Assembly (NCBI GenBank): GCA_029287695.1
Contig: JARFQQ010000017.1
Span: 1 to 13,677, forward strand
DNA from: Gammaproteobacteria bacterium
GTDB taxonomy: Bacteria; Pseudomonadota; Gammaproteobacteria; Chromatiales; Chromatiaceae
DNA: 13,677 nucleotides
Reading direction: 5' to 3'
This document shows positions 9,419-13,677 of the stretch, piece by piece. The notes beneath the pieces are model-generated. The model was not told the DNA's origin. It did not search any database and was given only the letters and a program-made list of their open reading frames with translations. A program made the position numbers and the translations under genes. The first letter of the stretch is position 1; each line of letters starts with the position of its first letter.

Positions 9419-9810
9419 CGACTTCTCCTAGCGTGGTCCTGGTCATGATGACAACAGATCGTTGTTCTTCTGTTTTCGGCTGCAGTTGTGTCACCGGAGA
9501 CCCGGCTGCAGCCTTGATTGTCTTTATCAAAGACTCTCGATCTTGCCACTGATACATTCAGCTGACAACAGAGTGAGCGAAAATAAATAGCCTCCATTTC
9601 CACCCCCAATAGTCGCGATCGAATATGCCGGATCCGGCGTGGCAATAACCTCACCCGGGGCAGCCAAGTCCTCTCCTGCTCTTTCAATTTCCGCTCGAAT
9701 CCGGTTATGCTCCCCAGTCTTGAAGAGGGAATGGCGCCCGGCGCCGGCAATAGCCCAGAATAATAATCTTTGTCCACTGATTCAGAACATCTACCTTTGG
9801 AGTTATATCG
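9419..9810. promoter_or_regulatory. Divergent acs-phaA control region
   Basis: A 392-base gap between two divergent starts, so it must hold promoters for both genes unless each is read from elsewhere. Visible elements are a 9-bp direct repeat CGGCTGCAG (9477-9485 and 9503-9511), a dyad TTGAT-N7-ATCAA (9514-9530), a 12-bp perfect palindrome GCCGGATCCGGC (9627-9638), a small hairpin GGCGC-CCG-GCGCC (9733-9745), and a -10-like AATAAT (9762-9767) on the phaA side without a matching -35. I could not assign a complete promoter for either gene. No perfect CTGC-N3-GCAG PhaR site was seen here. No gene is visible; open frames in this gap are extensions of frames antisense to phaA. Confidence 0.6.
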
Positions 9811-10992
9811 ATGAACGACGTAGTCATTGTCGCAGCAGCACGTACAGCGCTCGGCACTTTCGGCGGATCCCTCGCCGGCATCCCCGCCAGCACCCTCGGC
9901 GCCACCGTGATCAAGGCCCTGCTCGAGCGCAGCGGTCTGCAACCCGACCAGATCGACGAGGTCATCATGGGGCAGGTTCTTCAGGCCGGTGTCGGCCAGA
10001 ATCCTGCAAGGCAGGCATCCATCGAGGCCGGCCTTCCCGATAGCACACCGGCATTGACCATCAACAAGGTCTGCGGCAGTGGTCTCAAGGCTGTGCACCT
10101 CGCGGCGCAGGCAGTCATGTGCGGCGATGCAGAGATCATGATCGCAGGCGGACAGGAAAACATGAGCGCCTCCCCGCACATCCTGCCGAATTCGCGCAAT
10201 GGCCAGAAGATGGGGAACTGGCCGCTTGTCGACACCATGATCCAGGATGGCCTCTGGTGCGCCTTCAATGACATCCACATGGGTATCACCGCAGAGAATA
10301 TCGCCGATAAGTACGGCATCTCCCGCGAGGAGCAGGATACGTTCGCCGCCGGTTCGCAGCAAAAGACCGAGGCTGCCCAGAACGAGGGACGCTTCGCAGA
10401 GGAGATCGTTCCTGTCGAAGTTCCGCAACGCCGCGGTGATCCTGTCGTCTTCGATCGCGACGAATTTCCTCGTGCCGGCACCACGAGCGAAGGCCTCGGC
10501 AAACTGCGCCCGGCCTTCAAGAGAGAGGGCACGGTCACTGCAGGTAACGCGTCGGGCATCAACGACGGCGCTGCAGCCGTCGTGGTGATGTCGGCAGCGA
10601 AAGCGGAAGAACTCGGCCTTACGCCAATGGCCACGATCAGAAGCTTCTCCAGTGCGGGCGTCGACCCGGCAATCATGGGCACAGGCCCGATTCCTGCGAC
10701 GACGAAAACGCTCGAGAAGGCCGGCTGGGACATCAACGATCTCGATCTCATCGAATCGAACGAGGCATTCGCCGCCCAGGCCATCTCGGTCAACAAGGAA
10801 CTCGGCTGGGACCTGGAGAAGGTCAATGTCAGTGGCGGCGCCATCTCCATCGGCCATCCTATCGGTGCATCCGGTGCACGCATCCTCGTCACGCTCTTGC
10901 ACGGCATGAAACGCCACGATGCGAAGAAAGGCCTGGCGACACTCTGCATCGGTGGCGGCCAGGGCGTCGCAATGGCACTCGAAAGGGAGTGA
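9811..10992 (+). CDS. phaA: Acetyl-CoA acetyltransferase (beta-ketothiolase) of PHB synthesis
   Basis: Condenses two acetyl-CoA to acetoacetyl-CoA, the first step of PHB synthesis. At 393 residues it has the standard length of biosynthetic thiolases. Catalytic residues are all present: the acyl-accepting Cys88 in [12 protein letters not shown], His349 in [12 protein letters not shown] and Cys379 in [11 protein letters not shown]. The N-terminus [18 protein letters not shown] is typical of the family. The start follows GGAG at 9799-9802. It is the first gene of a plus-strand cluster with phaR, phasin and phaB, and that setting favours the PHB role over fatty-acid breakdown. Its stop overlaps the GTG that opens a truncated reductase frame. 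Confidence 0.95.
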   Translation: MNDVVIVAAARTALGTFGGSLAGIPASTLGATVIKALLERSGLQPDQIDEVIMGQVLQAGVGQNPARQASIEAGLPDSTPALTINKVCGSGLKAVHLAAQAVMCGDAEIMIAGGQENMSASPHILPNSRNGQKMGNWPLVDTMIQDGLWCAFNDIHMGITAENIADKYGISREEQDTFAAGSQQKTEAAQNEGRFAEEIVPVEVPQRRGDPVVFDRDEFPRAGTTSEGLGKLRPAFKREGTVTAGNASGINDGAAAVVVMSAAKAEELGLTPMATIRSFSSAGVDPAIMGTGPIPATTKTLEKAGWDINDLDLIESNEAFAAQAISVNKELGWDLEKVNVSGGAISIGHPIGASGARILVTLLHGMKRHDAKKGLATLCIGGGQGVAMALERE

Positions 10993-11231
10993 GACGAGGG
11001 ACGGCGCGCAACAGCACCACGGTGAAGACCATCACGCCCGGTGACATTGCCACCGGGATGGTCATGGCCGTTCCGGGGGAGAGTCGGGAGAAAATCATTG
11101 CACAGCTCCCTCTCCGGCGTCTTGCCACCCTCCCGGAGATTGCCGCTGCCGTCGCTTTCCTCTGCCCGGACCACGCCGTCTTCATCACCGGCGCCAAGCT
11201 GCCTGTCAACGGTGGGCAATTTATGGGGTAG
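10989..11231 (+). pseudogene. Remnant of acetoacetyl-CoA reductase (C-terminal fragment, phaB-like)
   Basis: An 80-codon frame starting with a GTG that overlaps the phaA stop. From about residue 11 it aligns with the last 71 residues of the intact PhaB in this window (12342-13085): by hand count 35 of 71 are identical, including the C-terminal LPVNGG. The first roughly 176 residues of a reductase, which carry the Rossmann glycine motif and the Ser-Tyr-Lys catalytic triad, are absent, so it cannot be an enzyme. Family positions have drifted: PGY to PGD, VNTI to VKTI, GRL to RRL, PEEIA to LPEIA. The purine-rich sequence before the GTG abuts it, leaving no normal spacing, so translation is doubtful. 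Best reading: a phaB that once followed phaA, lost most of its length by deletion and is decaying. A small retained protein is less likely. Confidence 0.8.
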
Positions 11232-11264
11232 AATGCCCCGAAGAGATTTGCAGGAAGTCCAGAC

Positions 11265-11741
11265 GTGTCAGAAGAAAGCGACGTACGCATCATCAAGAAA
11301 TATCCCAACCGCCGTCTCTACGACACGGTTCAGAGTCGCTACGTCACCTTGCCGGAAGTACGCGATCTCGTGATCAATGCAACCCCGTTCAAGGTGATCG
11401 ATACCCAGAGCGACGAGGACATCACGCGCAACATCCTGCTGCAAATCATTCTCGAGCAGGAATCCGACCAGGACCCCCTCTTCAGCAATGCGCACCTGCA
11501 GGATTTCATCCGCTACTACAGCGAAAATTCACGCCAGGGGTTTTCCAGCTTCATGGACCAGAGTCTCAATTTTTTCCATGAGCAGCAGGCCGTGATGCAG
11601 GAAAAGATGAAAGACCTCATGGAAGCAAACCCGGTGAAGGCCTGGAACGAAGCCACCGAGAAAAACGTCGAGATGTGGCAAGCAATGCAAAAAGACTTCA
11701 TCAAGGCATTCGGCCTTGGGTCCGGCGAAAAGAAAAAGTAA
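11265..11741 (+). CDS. phaR: PHB synthesis regulator PhaR
   Basis: PhaR represses phasin genes (in several bacteria also its own) and is released when it binds nascent PHB granules. The 158-residue protein opens with the hallmark DNA-binding segment RIIKKYPNRRLYDT (8-21), then YVTLPEVRDLV, and continues into the conserved PHB accumulation region (DITRNILLQIILEQES, FIRYYSENSRQGFSSF). The C-terminal half is amphipathic and rich in Met, Phe and Trp, consistent with binding a hydrophobic granule; the end is lysine-rich. The start codon is GTG at 11265 behind AGGAAG (11252-11257, 7-base spacing). It sits between the phaB remnant and the phasin gene, whose promoter carries a PhaR-type operator. Confidence 0.93.
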   Translation: MSEESDVRIIKKYPNRRLYDTVQSRYVTLPEVRDLVINATPFKVIDTQSDEDITRNILLQIILEQESDQDPLFSNAHLQDFIRYYSENSRQGFSSFMDQSLNFFHEQQAVMQEKMKDLMEANPVKAWNEATEKNVEMWQAMQKDFIKAFGLGSGEKKK

Positions 11742-11761
11742 GTCCTGTTCCCGCTCCCCGA

Positions 11762-11779
11762 TTTTTTTCAACTTTTTTT
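11762..11779 (+). promoter_or_regulatory. Two phased T7 tracts upstream of the phasin promoter
   Basis: Runs of seven T at 11762-11768 and 11773-11779 are exactly 11 bases apart and end 10 bases before the -35 box. Relative to a start near 11825 they fall at about -63 to -57 and -52 to -46, where UP elements bind the RNA polymerase alpha subunit. Phased A/T tracts also bend DNA. They may double as the T-rich end of the phaR transcript, but no stable hairpin precedes them. Confidence 0.45.
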
Positions 11780-11789
11780 ATCGATCGAC

Positions 11790-11818
11790 TTGACATCCTC
11801 CCCTGCATGCCCTAATTT
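11790..11818 (+). promoter_or_regulatory. Phasin gene promoter
   Basis: A perfect -35 box TTGACA (11790-11795), a 17-base spacer and a weak -10 TAATTT (11813-11818), which predict transcription starting near 11825. It sits 66 bases before the phasin ATG, with phased T tracts upstream and the PhaR-type operator over the predicted start. Confidence 0.6.
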
Positions 11819-11819
11819 G

Positions 11820-11847
11820 TGCACTGCAACATTGCTGCAGTGCAGCA
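11820..11847 (+). promoter_or_regulatory. PhaR operator overlapping the phasin transcription start
   Basis: Two nested perfect dyads: TGCACTGCA (11820-11828) with TGCAGTGCA (11836-11844), 7-base spacer; and TGCTGC (11833-11838) with GCAGCA (11842-11847), 3-base spacer. The second contains CTGC-AGT-GCAG (11835-11845), which fits the CTGC-N3-GCAG type of site reported for PhaR in PHB-storing alphaproteobacteria. Its place over the predicted start is right for repression, and phaR is the gene immediately upstream. Transcribed, the larger dyad would also form a 9-bp hairpin at the mRNA 5' end. Confidence 0.75.
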
Positions 11848-11883
11848 TAACTGATTTTTCTACGACAACACGAGGATCTGACG

Positions 11884-12255
11884 ATGCAAAACGAAATGCT
11901 GGAAATGGCCAACAAGGTCGCTGAAGAGAGCTACTCTGCGATGAAAAAGCTCAACGAAACCAATGTGAAAACGATGCAGGCGCTTTTCGATCACCAGATG
12001 GGCATGATGAACAACTGCCTCACTTCTGCCATGACGCTGAGCGAGAAACTCGCTTCGGTCAAGGACGTCAAACAGGCGGTCGAGTTGCAGCTCGAACTTG
12101 CAAAAGAGTGCAGCGAGAAGTCTCTGGGCAACTTCAATGAAGTCGTCGAGTTGATGAATGCCGCACGTGAGGAGTACAGTTCACTGATCGAGGAAAACGT
12201 GCAGACTGCAGAAAAGAACGTCAAGCAGGCTGCAAAAGTCCGCAAGGCTGCCTGA
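11884..12255 (+). CDS. phaP: Phasin family granule-associated protein
   Basis: Phasins coat PHB granules and set their size and number. The 123-residue protein is almost wholly predicted helix, with no Trp and no signal peptide. It has the phasin-family look: a Met-rich N-terminal half (9 Met in the first 50 residues) with NETNVKTMQALFDHQMG, then a heptad-like helix with KDVKQAVELQLELAKE and FNEVVELMNAAREEYSSL, ending in a Lys/Ala-rich tail (NVKQAAKVRKAA). The start follows GAGGA (11872-11876). It has its own promoter with a PhaR-type operator, so it is expected to be silent until PHB is made and then highly expressed. A hairpin follows the gene before phaB. The symbol is assigned by family and context. 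Confidence 0.88.
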   Translation: MQNEMLEMANKVAEESYSAMKKLNETNVKTMQALFDHQMGMMNNCLTSAMTLSEKLASVKDVKQAVELQLELAKECSEKSLGNFNEVVELMNAAREEYSSLIEENVQTAEKNVKQAAKVRKAA

Positions 12256-12276
12256 GCAGACGGCGGAAGTCGTTGC

Positions 12277-12296
12277 GGGAGCTCCCCGGAGCTCCC
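12277..12296 (+). terminator. Hairpin between phasin and phaB
   Basis: GGGAGCTC (12277-12284), loop CCCG, GAGCTCCC (12289-12296) form a perfect 8-bp stem. The same stretch can be read as a tandem repeat of the 10-mer GGAGCTCCCC. No T run follows, so it probably acts as a partial terminator or 3' stabiliser of the phasin mRNA, letting phasin exceed phaB while some transcription continues. No separate promoter for phaB is evident in the 86-base gap. Confidence 0.5.
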
Positions 12297-12341
12297 CTCC
12301 AATCAAAAACAGAAATCAACTGAAATCAAAGGGGTGCATTG

Positions 12342-13085
12342 ATGTCACAAAAAGTCGCACTGGTTACCGGCGGAAACGGTGGCCTTGGAACAGCAATCTG
12401 CAAGGCACTGGTCGACCAGGGTCGCAAGGTGGTCGCCGGATATTACCCGCCCGAGAAAGAGACCGCGGAAGCCTGGCAAAAGCAGATGGCAGAGGAAGGC
12501 TATGAGGTAGAAATTGCCGGTGGTGACGTCAGCGACTACGAAGACACCGTGCGCATGGTCAAGGAAATTACCGAGAACGTCGGCCCGATCGCCATTCTCG
12601 TCAACAACGCCGGTATCACGCGCGACAAGATGCTCAAGCGCATGACTCCCGAGATGTGGAATGCTGTTATCGACACCAACCTGAATTCTGTCTTCAATGT
12701 CACCCAGCCTGTTGTCGAAGGTATGCTCGAAGCCGGTTTCGGCCGCATCGTGAATATCTCGTCTGTCAACGGCCAGAAAGGCCAGATGGGCCAGGCGAAT
12801 TACTCAGCCGCCAAAGCCGGCATGCATGGCTTCACGAAAGCCGTCGCGCAGGAAACCATCTGGAAAGGCATCACAGTCAACACCATTTCGCCCGGCTATG
12901 TCGAAACCGAGATGACCCTGGCGATCGCACCGGAAATCATGGAAGCGATTATCAAGCAGATTCCGGCCGGCCGCATGGCACAGCCCGAGGAGATCGCAAT
13001 GGCAGTCGCCTATCTGACCGACGATGCCAACTCCTACATGACAGGCGCGAACCTGCCGGTCAACGGCGGCATGTACATGATCTGA
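12342..13085 (+). CDS. phaB: Acetoacetyl-CoA reductase (NADPH-type, SDR family)
   Basis: Reduces acetoacetyl-CoA to (R)-3-hydroxybutyryl-CoA, the monomer for PHB synthase. At 247 residues it matches classic PhaB (246). TGGNGGLG (9-16) is the cofactor-binding glycine motif and NNAG is at 88-91. Ser141, Tyr154 and Lys158 in NISSVNGQKGQMGQANYSAAK form the catalytic triad. SPGYVETEM and the C-terminal NLPVNGGMYMI are family-typical. The ATG at 12342 follows AAGGGG (12329-12334, 7-base spacing); a TTG one codon upstream is a poorer choice. It is the only intact reductase in the window and presumably replaces the remnant beside phaA. A strong terminator follows. Confidence 0.94.
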   Translation: MSQKVALVTGGNGGLGTAICKALVDQGRKVVAGYYPPEKETAEAWQKQMAEEGYEVEIAGGDVSDYEDTVRMVKEITENVGPIAILVNNAGITRDKMLKRMTPEMWNAVIDTNLNSVFNVTQPVVEGMLEAGFGRIVNISSVNGQKGQMGQANYSAAKAGMHGFTKAVAQETIWKGITVNTISPGYVETEMTLAIAPEIMEAIIKQIPAGRMAQPEEIAMAVAYLTDDANSYMTGANLPVNGGMYMI

Positions 13086-13117
13086 CAGTTTTTCTCTCTC
13101 CTCCTGTGGATATTGGT

Positions 13118-13146
13118 GACGGGTCCCTGCGACCCGTCTTTTTTTT
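13118..13146 (+). terminator. Rho-independent terminator of the pha cluster
   Basis: GACGGGTC (13118-13125), loop CCTGC, GACCCGTC (13131-13138), then eight T (13139-13146). The perfect 8-bp stem and T run lie 32 bases after the phaB stop, on the plus strand. Confidence 0.93.
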
Positions 13147-13176
13147 GTATCGGGCAACCGAAGAAGCAGCCTGTCC

Positions 13177-13677
13177 CTACTCCGCCCTGAGCGCCTCGAC
13201 CGGATCCAGGGCAGCAGCACGACGCGCGGGTGCTACACCGGCGATGATTCCGATCACGACTGCGACACCCTCGGCAAGCAAGGCAAAATGCAACGGGGTG
13301 TGAACCGGCAAGGCGGGAACAAGCAGGCCAAGGAGCGCCGCGCCCCCTCCCCCGATAATGAGGCCCGCCAGACCGCCGATCGCTGAAAGCAGGATGGCCT
13401 CGCCAAGAAAGAGTCCGAGAATCTGGCGCCTGCGCGTGCCGATGGCACGTAACAGCCCGATCTCGTTGGTCCGCTCGGTCACGGCAATTGTCATGATCGT
13501 CAGAATGCCGACACCGCCGACGACGAGCGAGATGGCCCCGAGCGCACCGACTGCGAGCGTCAGGATGTCGAGTATCGAGCCCAGTGTCTCGAGCATCTCC
13601 TCCTGAGTGATGATGGTGAAATCCTCGTGCCCATGGCGTGCCTGGAGAATACGCGAGATCTCCCCGGTGACCTCGTC
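13177..13677 (-). CDS. MacB/FtsX-type ABC transporter permease, C-terminal part (N-terminus outside window)
   Basis: The C-terminal 166 residues of an inner-membrane permease of the MacB/LolC type. The frame runs unbroken off the right edge; the residues before the internal ATG at 13594-13596 read HEDFTIITQEEMLETLGSIL, typical of the family just before the last transmembrane block, so that ATG is not the start. Visible are three hydrophobic segments, the FtsX-domain signature TERTNEIGLLRAIGTRRRQI, GEAILLSAIGGLAG, and the closing PARRAAALDPVEALRAE. Such permeases work with a separate or fused ATPase and often a periplasmic adaptor to move peptides, macrolides or lipoproteins. The partners are outside the window. 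It is convergent with phaB and unrelated to PHB by sequence. Confidence 0.92.
   Translation of the reverse strand, partial: DEVTGEISRILQARHGHEDFTIITQEEMLETLGSILDILTLAVGALGAISLVVGGVGILTIMTIAVTERTNEIGLLRAIGTRRRQILGLFLGEAILLSAIGGLAGLIIGGGGAALLGLLVPALPVHTPLHFALLAEGVAVVIGIIAGVAPARRAAALDPVEALRAE

Noticed and set aside
7763..9448. 561-codon open frame on the plus strand antisense to acs
   Set aside because: It mirrors the acs codons in a G+C-rich gene, has no family motif, and acs is unmistakable with intact catalytic residues.
9514..9530. FNR/Anr box upstream of acs
   Set aside because: The arms TTGAT/ATCAA match but the spacer is 7 bases, not 4.
9627..9638. REP-like element (GCCGGATCCGGC)
   Set aside because: Only a single 12-bp palindrome; the rest of a REP unit and further copies in the window are missing.
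9406..10917. 503-codon minus-strand frame across the acs-phaA gap and phaA (and a 412-codon one at 9981-11219)
   Set aside because: Antisense shadows of phaA; Arg/Ser/Asp-rich low-complexity translations without recognisable domains.
1..13677. CRISPR arrays, tRNA or rRNA genes, insertion sequences, phage or defence genes
   Set aside because: I looked on both strands and saw no regular repeat-spacer pattern, no tRNA-like cloverleaf, no transposase motif and no defence-family protein.

Overview
The window (about 60% G+C by eye, dense genes, short Shine-Dalgarno leaders) looks like a chromosomal segment of a polyhydroxybutyrate (PHB)-storing gammaproteobacterium. The order phaA-phaR-phasin-phaB resembles the PHB locus known from purple sulfur bacteria of the Chromatiales with a class III synthase, so that group or a close relative is my best guess. 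No marker gene in the window proves it. AcnB and Acs match the E. coli/Salmonella proteins so closely in length that several catalytic residues fall at the same residue numbers.

Layout. (1) Positions 2-3116, plus strand: the C-terminal part of malate synthase G (glcB, cut by the left edge), a full NAD-type malic enzyme and a small rhodanese, tightly packed as an operon. (2) 3117-3813: nearly 700 bases with no convincing gene, holding a possible promoter, direct repeats and a hairpin. A TSUP/TauE-like membrane transporter follows (3814-4548, plus). (3) 4631-9418, minus strand: aconitase B and, upstream of it in transcription, acetyl-CoA synthetase, separated by a 228-base gap with a hairpin and a promoter candidate. 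TSUP and acnB converge on a 10-bp hairpin. (4) 9419-9810: a 392-base divergent control region between acs and phaA. (5) 9811-13085, plus strand: phaA (thiolase), a truncated remnant of an acetoacetyl-CoA reductase gene, phaR, a phasin gene and an intact phaB, closed by a clear rho-independent terminator. (6) 13177-13677, minus strand: the C-terminal end of a MacB/FtsX-type ABC transporter permease, cut by the right edge.

How it fits together: Acs turns acetate into acetyl-CoA. Malate synthase and aconitase belong to the glyoxylate/TCA pathways that assimilate it. Malic enzyme connects malate to pyruvate. PhaA and PhaB divert acetyl-CoA to 3-hydroxybutyryl-CoA for PHB, and PhaR and phasin control and coat the granule. 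The PHB synthase (phaC/phaE) is not in the window. The best sequence-level signals beyond ordinary annotation are a near-textbook PhaR operator on the phasin promoter, and the phaB remnant between phaA and phaR. I do not see a convincing undescribed system here.
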